Assembly: GCA_029936175.1 (NCBI GenBank) | Contig: JAPYUI010000012.1 | Span: 9,528 to 48,693, forward strand | Length of the DNA stretch: 39,166 bases | Origin: Kiritimatiellia bacterium | Lineage (GTDB): Bacteria > Verrucomicrobiota > Kiritimatiellia > SS1-B-03-39 > UBA6053 | Direction: 5' to 3' | Shown: piece after piece, positions 1-8,888 of the stretch | Layout: the number at the start of each line of letters is the position of its first letter | Numbering within the stretch: the stretch's first letter is position 1 | Notes under the pieces: model-generated | What the model was told of the DNA's origin: nothing | Seen by the model: only the letters and a program-made list of their open reading frames with translations | Databases searched by the model: none | Made by a program: the position numbers and the translations under genes

Positions 1-1235
1 ACTTCATGCGCGGCGTCAAAGTCAATCTGCTCGGGGACACGACGTTCCTGGGAGTTAATCGCCTGGTCCCAGGTGATTTGCTTCCCGGTATGGCAGGCCA
101 TGCGGCCCATGAGCGCGAGCATGGTGCTCTTCGCCATCCGTTCGCCGTCGTTGATCACCTTGCCCTCTCGAATCGACGCGAAGAGTTCATTGTGCTCGAC
201 TTGGTACATGTTGGGGTCCTCGCCCTCGTAACGCCACTTGTTTTCGCCCTTGATGAAGGGCTTGGGTCCCTTGCCGATAAAGCAATCACCCTTGGTGCCC
301 ATGATGTAGTCTGAATTCTCGTTTGCGCAGTTGTTGATCTGTCGCGAGGCGAGGAAGGCACGGGTGCCGTTGGCGTATTCGTAAACGCAGCTGTAATGGT
401 CAAAGATGTTTCCACCCGGGGCTTTCACGGCACGTCCGCCGTTGGCAATACACTTGACCGGTGTTTCATCCTTCATGGCCCAGGCGATTTTGTCGCCGCT
501 GTGGACCGCCTGCTCCATGAGGCTGCCACCGCCCACCCAGACGTAGTTATACCAGTTGCGCACCTGCCACTCGATGTCGCCCATGCCATCGGGCTTGGGG
601 GTCTTGGGCAAGGGTTTGACCACACCGGTGTAATAGGTCGCATAGTAGGCCTTGATGTCGCCGATCTGGCCATCGTGAATGCGCTTGAAAGCTTCCCGGC
701 GCGCCCAGTTGTAGCGCCAGCAGAACCCGGCCGTGATCGCGGTGTTGTTCGCCTTGGCGATCTTCGCGGATTCGAGGACGGAGCGTATGCCAAAGGCATC
801 CGTAGCCATCGGCTTCTCACAGAAGATGTGCTTCTTGGCTTCGACTGCAGCGCGCAGATGCTGGGGTCGGAAGCCGGGTGGGGTGGCGAGCAGGACGACG
901 TCAACCCCACTATCGATCACCTTCTGGAACGCATCCAGGCCTGCGAAGGTGCGTTCAGGGGTGACATCGACTTTGTCGGCGTGACTTTTCTTGAAACGGC
1001 TGACCGCTTTGTCGGCTTTATCCTGGAAGGCTTCCCCGACCGCCCAGAGTTTCACATTGGGATCGGCGTTCATGGCCTGCTGTGCGGCACCGCTCCCGCG
1101 CCCGCCCGCTCCGATGAGCCCGATCTTCAGTGTGCTGGTGGAGGGGGCGCCGCGGAGAATCGCCGGGGCAGCGATGGCACTGCCGATGGCAGCTACAGAT
1201 GAGTTCTTCAAGAAGCTTCGACGGGTATCATTCAT
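1..1235 (-). CDS. Gfo/Idh/MocA family oxidoreductase, Tat-exported, C-terminus cut by window edge
   Basis: NAD(P)-dependent sugar or sugar-acid oxidoreductase family. The ORF track misses it because no stop lies inside the window; I translated it by hand from ATG at 1235, and the frame stays open to base 1 (about 411 residues). The N-terminus reads MNDTRRSFLKNSS followed by an alanine-rich hydrophobic stretch, a Tat signal. Then come the Rossmann motif GLIGAGGRG and the family signature CEKP (catalytic Lys). AGGAG sits about 9 bases before the start. PVC bacteria carry many Tat-exported members of this family near sulfatases and glycoside catabolism genes; the substrate cannot be read from the sequence. 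It follows the metallophosphoesterase gene with a gap of about 50 bases, so it may be the last gene of the upstream directon or have its own promoter. Confidence 0.93.
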   Translation of the reverse strand, partial: MNDTRRSFLKNSSVAAIGSAIAAPAILRGAPSTSTLKIGLIGAGGRGSGAAQQAMNADPNVKLWAVGEAFQDKADKAVSRFKKSHADKVDVTPERTFAGLDAFQKVIDSGVDVVLLATPPGFRPQHLRAAVEAKKHIFCEKPMATDAFGIRSVLESAKIAKANNTAITAGFCWRYNWARREAFKRIHDGQIGDIKAYYATYYTGVVKPLPKTPKPDGMGDIEWQVRNWYNYVWVGGGSLMEQAVHSGDKIAWAMKDETPVKCIANGGRAVKAPGGNIFDHYSCVYEYANGTRAFLASRQINNCANENSDYIMGTKGDCFIGKGPKPFIKGENKWRYEGEDPNMYQVEHNELFASIREGKVINDGERMAKSTMLALMGRMACHTGKQITWDQAINSQERRVPEQIDFDAAHE

Positions 1236-1274
1236 GGGCTGGCACTCCTGGTGTTTCGACGTGGTGGATATTTT

Positions 1275-1290
1275 GTAACACAGGCGTTAC
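1275..1290. repeat. Short inverted repeat GTAAC-N6-GTTAC in the leader of the Gfo/Idh gene
   Basis: Perfect 5-bp arms (1275-1279 and 1286-1290) separated by six bases, about 40 bases upstream of the Gfo/Idh start and overlapping the stop codon of the phosphoesterase gene. Its size fits a dimeric repressor operator, but short repeats like this also arise by chance. Confidence 0.25.
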
Positions 1291-2147
1291 GATTCGTGTC
1301 TGGATCCGGTCAACTCAAAAACCGTAATTTCAGGCCGGACATTGAACCGTACTTTGAGCAGATGGCCCAGTCCAGCGCTGATATGCATGGATCGGCCAGG
1401 GGCCAGGTCGAACACACCCTGGGTGTAGTTGGGGTTCTGCACGGGTAGCAGAGGAGGGGGCAAAAAGGGCGGCTTGCACTGCCCGCCGTGGGTGTGACCC
1501 GCCAGAATCCATCCCTGGTAATCGGTCCAGCCTTCCGCGTCTGCGGTATCCGGGTTATGCGTGAGCGCGATCGCGGCCTCGTTCGCTGGTTTTTCAAGGA
1601 TACGGTTGTCGAATTGTTTAGCCCAGAGGTCGTCGAATCCGTAAAAGGTCAAGCCGTCGATGTCCAGCGCCTGGTTGCGTAGCACTTCAAAGGTGCCCTG
1701 TTTGTTGATCCCCTCCACCAGTTCATCCGCGACATCTTTCCGTGACCAGTTGGTCCCGTAGTCATGGTTGCCCGGGATCCCAAGGGTTGCGACCTTTGCC
1801 GGTTTGAGATGGTGAAGGACCTCAAGCGTGTGACGGACTTCCTCGCTTCCCTGGCAGGTCATGAAATCCCCGGTGAAGCAAATGATATCCGGCTCGAGTG
1901 CCTCTATTTTTGTGAAGGTTTTTTTCAGGTAGGCGTCATCCACGGCCGGTCCGATATGGAAATCGCTGATGTGCACCAGGCGTTTGCCGATCCAGGCGGA
2001 GGGAAGCCCGGCCAGGGGCATCGGCCGATGCGTGATGCGCAAGTGATGGGGGCCGATGCGAAAGGTGTAGATGAGTACCCCTGCGGCCCCAAGCGTGGAT
2101 GTCCCCAGAAAATTCCGTCGATTCAAGAGCTGGGGTCGTGTGATCAT
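1287..2147 (-). CDS. Calcineurin-like metallophosphoesterase with Tat signal
   Basis: 286-residue binuclear-metal phosphoesterase of the YaeI/LpxG-like group, which hydrolyses phosphate esters or pyrophosphates, often of lipids, at the outer face of the inner membrane. All metal motifs are visible: SDFHIG (Asp62, His64), FTGDF, GNHDYG and GHTHGGQ. The N-terminus has NRRNFLG followed by a hydrophobic helix, a Tat-type signal or signal anchor. The start ATG overlaps the stop of the SprT-like gene by four bases (ATGA), so the two are translationally coupled. The physiological substrate is unknown; a lipid A precursor is possible by family analogy only. Confidence 0.9.
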   Translation of the reverse strand: MITRPQLLNRRNFLGTSTLGAAGVLIYTFRIGPHHLRITHRPMPLAGLPSAWIGKRLVHISDFHIGPAVDDAYLKKTFTKIEALEPDIICFTGDFMTCQGSEEVRHTLEVLHHLKPAKVATLGIPGNHDYGTNWSRKDVADELVEGINKQGTFEVLRNQALDIDGLTFYGFDDLWAKQFDNRILEKPANEAAIALTHNPDTADAEGWTDYQGWILAGHTHGGQCKPPFLPPPLLPVQNPNYTQGVFDLAPGRSMHISAGLGHLLKVRFNVRPEITVFELTGSRHES

Positions 2148-2716
2148 AGACGGTCGAGGATACGGGTGGCGATTTGTTCCATCCGGCTGAATTCCGGGAA
2201 ACGTTTTTCCGCCTTACGGAATGCCGGCGAATGGTAGATCCAGCGGCCATTTTCGCGGTGGGGAGGAATCTTGACGTGCAGCATTTCGTGATAGATGACA
2301 AAACGCACGAACGCTTCCGGCACTTCGGAATCATCCAGCCGTGGATGAATGCGGATCAGGTTCGTTGCCTTGGTGTAGCTTCCGAAAGCGATAGAGGTGT
2401 TGCGTTTGCCTAACCTGCGCTTGGGATTTCGGCCCCAGCTGATGCGAACATCCAGGGTGCTGTCAAACCATTCAGCGTTCACCGCTTCACGAAGCCTCCC
2501 CAGGTCGTACACGCGCCCGACCCTGGTTTCCTTGACCTCGCGGGGTGGAGCCGGGGTGATGGCCTGGGCGAATTCAGCCACGGGTTCCCAGAACCCTTTG
2601 CGTCGGGTCAGCAGGTACGATCGGAGTGCACGGAGCACCTCGCTCGGCGCGGAGAGAAAGGCCTCGTGCATCCGGCAGATGATAAATCCCTGGGCGTCGG
2701 TGTGTACGGAGATCAT
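2144..2716 (-). CDS. SprT-like zinc metalloprotease; annotated ATG is probably internal
   Basis: 190 residues from the first ATG. The C-terminal half carries the zinc protease signature YHEMLH and a downstream HSPAF, the usual third ligand context of SprT-like domains. Family members are soluble zinc proteins, some acting on DNA-protein crosslinks. The reading frame stays open without a stop upstream of this ATG through the end of the NtrC gene, and the extra 44 codons down to a CTG at 2848 translate into plausible protein (for example TVRVKIHHNRATM). There is no Shine-Dalgarno before the ATG at 2716. The true start may therefore be a non-ATG codon next to the NtrC stop. It is the fourth gene of the kinase-regulator directon. 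Confidence 0.8.
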   Translation of the reverse strand: MISVHTDAQGFIICRMHEAFLSAPSEVLRALRSYLLTRRKGFWEPVAEFAQAITPAPPREVKETRVGRVYDLGRLREAVNAEWFDSTLDVRISWGRNPKRRLGKRNTSIAFGSYTKATNLIRIHPRLDDSEVPEAFVRFVIYHEMLHVKIPPHRENGRWIYHSPAFRKAEKRFPEFSRMEQIATRILDRL

Positions 2717-2849
2717 CGTAGCCCGATTGTGGTGTATCTTTACCCGGACCGTCCGTGCCTGTCCCCGGTTGAGCAGATCTTCGACCGCCGTTTCCGTGCG
2801 GCGGTCGATGTCCGTGAATATCCATTCGGTCTGGAGGAGTTTGTTCAGA

Positions 2850-4223
2850 TTATTTAGGGGTCTCGATGTTGAGTTTTTCCATGCGGTATTTCAGGATACG
2901 TCGCGTTGTACCCAGGAGTTCCGCTGCCCGGGTTTGTACGCCAGCCGATTTCTCCAGGGCCTGTTCCAACAATTGGCGCTCGTAGGCATTCACGGCTTCT
3001 TCCAGGGTCTGATCCGCATCGAGCGCCCCTTCCGGAAGGTCGATCGGGGCCTGTCTGGTGTGAAATTCGGATGGAAGGAATTCGGACCGGATCGTCTGCT
3101 GCTCGCCATGCAGTACCAGCATCCGCTCGACGATATTCTTTAATTCCCGAACGTTGCCCGGCCAAGGGTACTTGAGCATCAATTCCTCTGATCGCGCGTC
3201 GAAAGCTTCCGTCTTCACGTCCATGGTGGCCCGGAACATCTCGATAAAGCTCTTTGTCAGGAGCAGGATGTCTTCGTCGCGGTCCCGCAGGGGCGGAAGG
3301 TGGATCGGTACCACGCTTAAGCGGTAGAAAAGGTCATCGCGAAACCTGCCCTCTGCGACATAGTCCTTGATGATCCGGTTGCAAGCCGCAATGATGCGGA
3401 TGTTGGTCTGGATGATCTGGGTTCCGCCAACGCGCATAAATTCCTTTTCCTGCAGGACGCGCAGTAGTTTAACCTGGGTGGCCGGTGACATTTCCGTTAC
3501 TTCGTCAAAGAAAAGCGTCCCGTCTCCCGCGAGATCAAAGCGGCCGAGCTTGCGTTTTTCCGCGCCGGTAAAGGCACCCTTTTCATAGCCAAAGAGCTCG
3601 GATTCCATCAGGGTCTCCGCCAGCGCGCCGCAGTGTACAGCTACAAAGGGTTCCCGCCTTCGCGTGCTTTGCATGTGCACGAGGCGGGCGACTAGTTCCT
3701 TACCGGTGCCGCTTTCACCCGTGATGAGCACGGATGCGTCAGAATCTGCGGCCTTCTGGGCATCGGTCAGAGCTTTCTTGAATGAAGCGGACTCGCCTAT
3801 AATACCTTCGACCGGGTATTCCTGGTAGACTTCGCCCTGGAGGACTTCGACCTGCCTGTATAGACGTCGGGCCTCGACCACGCGGTCGACAAGGTGACGA
3901 ATTTCGTCAACGTCATACGGCTTCGTGATGTAATCACAGGCACCCCGCTTGATGGCTTCAACCACGGGTTTCACATTCGTTGATGCGCTGCACATGATGA
4001 TGGGCAGGTCCGCATGCATGGCACGGATTTCATCCAGCAAGGTGAGCCCGTCCTTCCCGGGCATGACCACGTCGAGTAATACCAGGTCAAAGGTGTCCCG
4101 GCTAAGGCGCTTGAGTGCCTGCTCGGCATTTTCCGCGAGTTTTACATTAAACTTGTCGCTGAAAATCGCCTTGAGCGATTCACGCGCCCCCTGTTCGTCA
4201 TCGACTACAAGGATTTTTCGCAT
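2850..4223 (-). CDS. NtrC-family sigma54-dependent response regulator
   Basis: Response regulator that, when phosphorylated, activates RNA polymerase-sigma54 through ATP hydrolysis. I chose ATG at 4223 (457 residues) rather than the 496-residue ORF, because it begins MRKILVVDDEQG and has AGGAG just upstream, whereas the longer form would run into the preceding kinase gene. Domains in order: receiver (phospho-Asp51 in LLDVVMPGKDG); AAA+ with Walker A GESGTGKE, the sigma54-contact loop GAFTGA and DEVTEM; GNVRELKN sensor region; C-terminal Fis-type HTH (RAAELLGTTRRILKYRMEKL). It lies 22 bases after the second histidine kinase, which with the first kinase is its probable phosphodonor. Targets are inferred, see the sigma54-like sites at 10248 and 13327. 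Confidence 0.96.
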   Translation of the reverse strand: MRKILVVDDEQGARESLKAIFSDKFNVKLAENAEQALKRLSRDTFDLVLLDVVMPGKDGLTLLDEIRAMHADLPIIMCSASTNVKPVVEAIKRGACDYITKPYDVDEIRHLVDRVVEARRLYRQVEVLQGEVYQEYPVEGIIGESASFKKALTDAQKAADSDASVLITGESGTGKELVARLVHMQSTRRREPFVAVHCGALAETLMESELFGYEKGAFTGAEKRKLGRFDLAGDGTLFFDEVTEMSPATQVKLLRVLQEKEFMRVGGTQIIQTNIRIIAACNRIIKDYVAEGRFRDDLFYRLSVVPIHLPPLRDRDEDILLLTKSFIEMFRATMDVKTEAFDARSEELMLKYPWPGNVRELKNIVERMLVLHGEQQTIRSEFLPSEFHTRQAPIDLPEGALDADQTLEEAVNAYERQLLEQALEKSAGVQTRAAELLGTTRRILKYRMEKLNIETPK

Positions 4224-4245
4224 GGGATCTCCTGAGTCTGTGCTC

Positions 4246-6222
4246 CTACCCTTCCGGGAGGGTGATTGAAACTTTGGTTCCGGCCGGATCGGACTCGATT
4301 TGGATTTTCCCGTTATGATCAAGCACCGTGCGCTGGGCAATCGGAAGCCCCAGTCCCATCCCGCGTGCTTTGGTGGTGCAAAAAGGGGAAAATATTTTTG
4401 TCTGTATCTCTTCAGGGATTCCGCGTCCGCTGTCCTCGATCAGAATCTCGATACGCGGATCTGATTCGTCGCAAATTTCGCGGACGCAGACCCGGATGAC
4501 AGGGGACTCATCTTCTGAGGCCTCGATGGCATTCTGGATAAGATGCGTAAAGCAATCGGTCAAGGCGCTTGCATCGCACTGGATTTGGCAGTTGGGATTC
4601 TGCAGGTCAAATTCGAGTGTGAATTCCCGTTCGCTTGCCTGATCCTTTTCAATACATGCCCGGGTGTTGTCCAGCACATCGCGCATGCGGACCGACTGGA
4701 ACTCCAGGTCGGGTGGATCGCCATACTCGTTAATTTGCGTGATGATATTGTTCAGGCGTTGCACTTCACTTTGCACCCGGATACTGAATTGGTTGCGGAA
4801 CTCCTCGTCATCGTATCGTTCCGGAAGCAACTGGGCGAAGGTGTTGATGGCGACGAGGGGATTGCGGATTTCGTGAGACATCGCGGCCGCCAGTTCCGCC
4901 CAGAAAGCAGAGCGTTCCGCTCGCATGTTTTTCTCATCGAGCCATATCTCGTTGGTGCGATCACGGATGATGGCGACAGCTCCGACGCACTCATCGTTGT
5001 TGAGGAGTTTCCGGGATTCAACCTTGAGTGTGCGTCCGGTGGCTGGTTCGGTCCATTCCTTTTCGATAACCGGAAGATCACTGCCCGTCGTTCGGCGGAG
5101 TACGTCGGTGAGTGAGCTGCCGAGAACCTCAACCGGCTTGTCGATTACCTGGTCCACCACCTGGTCGAGAATATGACTGGCTGCATCGTTAAACCATCGG
5201 ATGGTGCCATCGCGGTTGATAGCGACAATTCCGCTGGGGATGGTCTGCAGCAGGGTGGTGGCCAGCAGGCGCTGGACGGCGACTTCTTCGTACAGGAGCG
5301 CATTTTCCAGCGTGGTGGAGATGTGGTCGGATACGACGATGAGGTCCTCAAGATCCTGTTGCGCATAGGGCTTGCCTATGAGGCGGGGTCCGAGAAAAAG
5401 AAAAGCGGTTACATCTCCCTGGGCAAAAATGGGGATGATTACTTCTGCCCCGAGGAATACGAGTTCCTGTTCAACCTTCCGGCGGGTCGCCCGGTCGTCG
5501 ATATGGGACAGGTTCCCGCGACAGATAATGCTGGGGTGGGCCTTCAGCAGGGCGATCAGCGGGTGGTCGAAGTCGTAGGTCTTTTCACTGGTCGCCTTGG
5601 AGCACTTCAGTCCGGACTTCAGTCGGTAATTCCCCCGCTCGGGATCCTTGAGAAAGATGCCGGTGCGGGCGACCTTTATCGAGGCCTCCACGCCTTCGAC
5701 GACGCGCTGCAGTAACAGGTCAATGTCCGACAAGGTGCGAGCGGTCTGGGAAAAATGCTGGAGCGTGAAGTTGGTTTTCGCTTGCACCTGCGTCGTGGGC
5801 ACGGGATTGGCGTAGGTACTACTTTTCTCCTCCATTGTTATCTGCTGGATCTCTTCAATGGTTTGCAGGTGTTCGAGGCTTCGCCTGAGCAGGGACTGCA
5901 GACGTTTGCGGGGGACATTCAGTTCTTCGGTGGTATAAATCCCGATGGAATCCGCTTCCAGTACCGGGGCGGAATTGTCCTGGCCGAAACCGATGAACAG
6001 GCTTTTATCCCATTTCTGCATGATTTCCCGGAGGAATTGCAGGTTGTTGTCGGCGCGCAGGTCATACAGCACCAGGCAGGGGGAGTAGGCGGTCAGTTGA
6101 TGTCGAAGGTCATCGGGATCCATGGTGACCTGGACACGGGCGGACGTCTTAAGCATCCCGGTGATATATTGGGACCATTCCGCGTCGCCCGTATAGAGAA
6201 AGCACTCGTAATCCGTGTTCAC
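4246..6222 (-). CDS. Soluble sensor histidine kinase with degenerate receiver, GAF and PAS domains
   Basis: 658 residues without obvious membrane segments. Residues 1-120 resemble a receiver fold with an Asp at about 54 (VLYDLRAD) but lack the usual acidic pair near the N-terminus. GAF follows at about 155-310, PAS at 320-430, then HisKA with phospho-His450 (MSHEIRNPLVAI) and the HATPase domain with N box NAIEA, DSGRGIPEE and GMGLGLPIA. Its start overlaps the stop of the upstream membrane kinase by four bases. The H-box segment is nearly identical to that of the neighbour (both contain TFAQLLPERY), so the two kinases are paralogues that probably address the same NtrC regulator. Confidence 0.94.
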   Translation of the reverse strand: MNTDYECFLYTGDAEWSQYITGMLKTSARVQVTMDPDDLRHQLTAYSPCLVLYDLRADNNLQFLREIMQKWDKSLFIGFGQDNSAPVLEADSIGIYTTEELNVPRKRLQSLLRRSLEHLQTIEEIQQITMEEKSSTYANPVPTTQVQAKTNFTLQHFSQTARTLSDIDLLLQRVVEGVEASIKVARTGIFLKDPERGNYRLKSGLKCSKATSEKTYDFDHPLIALLKAHPSIICRGNLSHIDDRATRRKVEQELVFLGAEVIIPIFAQGDVTAFLFLGPRLIGKPYAQQDLEDLIVVSDHISTTLENALLYEEVAVQRLLATTLLQTIPSGIVAINRDGTIRWFNDAASHILDQVVDQVIDKPVEVLGSSLTDVLRRTTGSDLPVIEKEWTEPATGRTLKVESRKLLNNDECVGAVAIIRDRTNEIWLDEKNMRAERSAFWAELAAAMSHEIRNPLVAINTFAQLLPERYDDEEFRNQFSIRVQSEVQRLNNIITQINEYGDPPDLEFQSVRMRDVLDNTRACIEKDQASEREFTLEFDLQNPNCQIQCDASALTDCFTHLIQNAIEASEDESPVIRVCVREICDESDPRIEILIEDSGRGIPEEIQTKIFSPFCTTKARGMGLGLPIAQRTVLDHNGKIQIESDPAGTKVSITLPEG

Positions 6223-8720
6223 GCGGGGGCCTCCTGCATGACGAGGGGAAAGGTGATGTGGAAGGTGGTGCCCACGTCGATCTCGCTTTCCGTTACCACA
6301 ATAGCATGATGCTCCTCTATGATGCTGTGCGCAACGGCCAATCCAAGCCCGGTGCCTTGACTCTTGGTGGTGAAAAAGGGATCGAAGACATGGGGAATGT
6401 TTTCTTTGGAAATGCCGTGGCCGGTGTCGGAGATGGAAACCCGGATTTTACCCTTCGTTTCGTACACGCCACGCCAGTGCGTGGTTTCCTCCAGGCTTTC
6501 TGTTCGAAGGGTCAAGGTTCCACCGTCTTTCATGGAGTCGATGGCGTTCAATATGAAATTGAGGAAGACCTGTTCCAACTGGTCCTTATCGCCGAGGATT
6601 TGATCTTCGTTTGCATGCAGTTGTAGCTTGAGTGACACCGAGAAGGTTTTGAGTTGTTGTTGCACAAGAGTGGTTGTCTTGTCGAGCACTTGGCACAGGC
6701 TCATGGGTTCCAGTGCGGGCTTGGTCGGCCGGGCAAAACTGAGCAACTGGTTTACTATCGAGTCGATACGGGTGATCTCGTCATTGATAATCTGTGAGAA
6801 GGTATCTCGGAAGTCATCGTCCTGGTAACGCTCTGGCAGCAATTGGGCAAAGGTCTTGATCGCGACCAGCGGGTTCTTGATCTCGTGGGCCATGCCGGCG
6901 GAAAGGGTGCCGATGCAGGCCAGGCGGTCACTCAGCAGCAGTTGTTCCTCCAGTTTGCGGATGGCCGTGAGGTCGTTGATGATGAGCAAGGCGCCCAGTT
7001 CGCTGTCATCGTGGCCGTGGAACACGGCAGAACTCACCCGGATGGGGATTTCGTTCTCCTTCGTTTCGGTCGGAAGAAAGTAATCCTGGTCGCGGACGCC
7101 CTCTTTACGGGTCAGGGTTTCGTCCAGCAAGCTGGCGATGTCTTCGGGCAATATGGAGATCGGGCTGCCGATCATCTCGGCGTGCTTTTTCCCCAGGATA
7201 CGCTGTGCCTCGGCATTGAAAACGGTGATCTGGCGTCTCGTGCTGACGGCGACTACCCCCCCTACCATGTGGTCGAGCAGCATTTCGCTGTATATTTTCC
7301 CGTTCTGGGTCTCCGTGTACAATTCCGCGTTGTCGATCGCGGTGCCGAGGTGTCGGCCAAGAATCTGTATGGCGTCGGTCTCTTCCGCATTGTAAACGCG
7401 CCCGGACAGCTTGCGTCCCAGCAGCATGATGCCCGTTGCATCCGTCTTGGAGCGGATGGCGACGGCCTGTTCGGCGGAATACGCCCGCATATCCATCATA
7501 ATCGAGCGTCTTTTAGGGTTTTCCCGGTGACGTTTAAGGGTGTCCAGGCACAAGGGTTTGTCGGTTTGTGCGAAGTATTGGGCGATGGCGCTGTTTCCCC
7601 GGATCACCGGGTCCGTGTTTTCCAGCTCTTCCGGATAGGTTAAGGTGTAATAATCACCCGTCTTCATGAAGAGGTATACTTGGTCGGTACCGATCGCTTC
7701 CGAGACAAAGGTTCCAAATTTTCCCATTAACTCATCCATGGTGCTGATGGAGTACAGGAGGTCACTCGCCTGCTGGAGTGTCGTACTCACATTCACCCGG
7801 GTCATATTGATGAAGAGGCGATTGGCAAAACGCTGCAACATCCCGTTGGCTGGTGCCATGGAGTAGGCAACGGCCAGGGCGGCGACCAGATGGGCCAGGG
7901 GCAATGGGGTCTGTACGGTGTGCCGATTGATGAAGGCCACAACATACCACGCCAGGGCGTAGACTCCGACGAGGTACACGGCCAATAACATATACGCGGT
8001 TACCGTGCGCAGAACGTTTGCTACATCCATTATTCGCCGGGTGGCTATCCCGTAGGCGATAATACAGTTCATCCCTGTACTGCACAACGGCCCAAACTGC
8101 TGGACATCCGTGGTGCCATAGATGCGGGGCAGGGCGAGAGCGATGAACAGGCCGGAGAGGGTCATCACGGCCACCCCGAGAAGAATGAATTGCAATTCGT
8201 TTTTCCGCGAGCCCGTTGCATCCCTGAATGCGCGTATGAAAATGGCGATGATCCTGATGGAGATGGCCAGGTGGATCAGGCAGAACAGGGGGAAGCCCCG
8301 GCCGTAGATGGGTTGTGGAAGAGGCCTCATGCCAAATTCCGAATGCGCCAGCGTCGCTCCGCTCATGTAGAAGGACGTAAAGCTGATAAGCCCGGCCACC
8401 AGGCATGCGAAGAGCGTCCCCCGCGCCTTTTTCAGGACCGTGGCACTGGGCGCATCAGGATTGGTGATCGCCAGGCAGAGAATATGGAAAACCGCGGGTA
8501 TAAATGCAACCGAAACGGTGGCGAGGCGGATCATCAGCATTCCCTGGGAGGGGCGATCGGAGAGGATGGCCCCGATGACGGCCAGGTTCCAGCAACCGAG
8601 GACGAGCGTCAGCAACAGGAAAGCCCGGTTCTGGCCACGTGACGGGTTCGTCAAATAGACCAATATCCCTACCAGGCAGTTAATGCCGGCATTCAAACTC
8701 AGTATAAGCAGCGGGCTCAC
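6219..8720 (-). CDS. Membrane sensor histidine kinase (multi-TM N-terminus, GAF, PAS, HisKA, HATPase)
   Basis: 833 residues from a GTG start, with no clear Shine-Dalgarno. The first 290 residues hold about eight or nine hydrophobic helices, a 7TM-histidine-kinase type sensor. A GAF-like domain follows (about 310-470), then PAS (478-590), HisKA with His612 (MAHEIKNPLVAIKTF) and HATPase_c (FILNAIDSM, SDTGHGI, GTGLGLAVA). The layout recalls PrsK-type kinases, which also pair with an NtrC regulator, but no PEP-CTERM genes are visible here. It is the first gene of the directon HK1-HK2-NtrC-SprT-phosphoesterase. Confidence 0.94.
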   Translation of the reverse strand: MSPLLILSLNAGINCLVGILVYLTNPSRGQNRAFLLLTLVLGCWNLAVIGAILSDRPSQGMLMIRLATVSVAFIPAVFHILCLAITNPDAPSATVLKKARGTLFACLVAGLISFTSFYMSGATLAHSEFGMRPLPQPIYGRGFPLFCLIHLAISIRIIAIFIRAFRDATGSRKNELQFILLGVAVMTLSGLFIALALPRIYGTTDVQQFGPLCSTGMNCIIAYGIATRRIMDVANVLRTVTAYMLLAVYLVGVYALAWYVVAFINRHTVQTPLPLAHLVAALAVAYSMAPANGMLQRFANRLFINMTRVNVSTTLQQASDLLYSISTMDELMGKFGTFVSEAIGTDQVYLFMKTGDYYTLTYPEELENTDPVIRGNSAIAQYFAQTDKPLCLDTLKRHRENPKRRSIMMDMRAYSAEQAVAIRSKTDATGIMLLGRKLSGRVYNAEETDAIQILGRHLGTAIDNAELYTETQNGKIYSEMLLDHMVGGVVAVSTRRQITVFNAEAQRILGKKHAEMIGSPISILPEDIASLLDETLTRKEGVRDQDYFLPTETKENEIPIRVSSAVFHGHDDSELGALLIINDLTAIRKLEEQLLLSDRLACIGTLSAGMAHEIKNPLVAIKTFAQLLPERYQDDDFRDTFSQIINDEITRIDSIVNQLLSFARPTKPALEPMSLCQVLDKTTTLVQQQLKTFSVSLKLQLHANEDQILGDKDQLEQVFLNFILNAIDSMKDGGTLTLRTESLEETTHWRGVYETKGKIRVSISDTGHGISKENIPHVFDPFFTTKSQGTGLGLAVAHSIIEEHHAIVVTESEIDVGTTFHITFPLVMQEAPA

Positions 8721-8738
8721 AGGTCGATTGATTTGGAG

Positions 8739-8760
8739 GGCTTGGAATTTTTTCCAAACC
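8739..8760 (-). promoter_or_regulatory. Strong hairpin in the leader of the membrane kinase gene
   Basis: On the minus strand the sequence reads GGTTTGGAA-AAAA-TTCCAAGCC, a nine-pair stem (one G-U) with an AAAA tetraloop, ending 18 bases before the GTG start. It is not followed by a T-run, so it is not a standard terminator. The DNA palindrome could equally be an operator. Confidence 0.4.
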
Positions 8761-8807
8761 TATCGTTTTCATGGATTTATCAACAGGTTATTAACAGAAT
8801 TTCATCT

Positions 8808-8813
8808 ATTATA
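8808..8813 (-). promoter_or_regulatory. Candidate -10 element (TATAAT) for the kinase-regulator directon
   Basis: A perfect TATAAT hexamer on the minus strand in the 168-base gap ahead of the membrane kinase gene. No good -35 hexamer is present at 16-18 bases, so the assignment is weak. A DnaA-box-like word (TTATCAACA, 8777-8785) lies downstream of it, alone and probably not functional. Confidence 0.35.
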
Positions 8814-8888
8814 AAAGGAAATGGGGCAAGAATATTGTACGTTTTTGTGCAGGCTCCCTCCTGAATAGTCCTGCGTCCGCTCCTTGGG

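Noticed and set aside
396-1202. 268-residue plus-strand ORF
   Set aside because: Antisense of the Tat-signal Gfo/Idh/MocA gene, whose minus-strand reading is clearly coding.
4224-4340. Longer start for the NtrC regulator
   Set aside because: It would overlap the HK2 coding end and adds residues unlike a receiver N-terminus; ATG 4223 has AGGAG.
8777-8785. DnaA-box-like TTATCAACA, possible replication origin
   Set aside because: Single box with one mismatch, no cluster, no dnaA/dnaN nearby.
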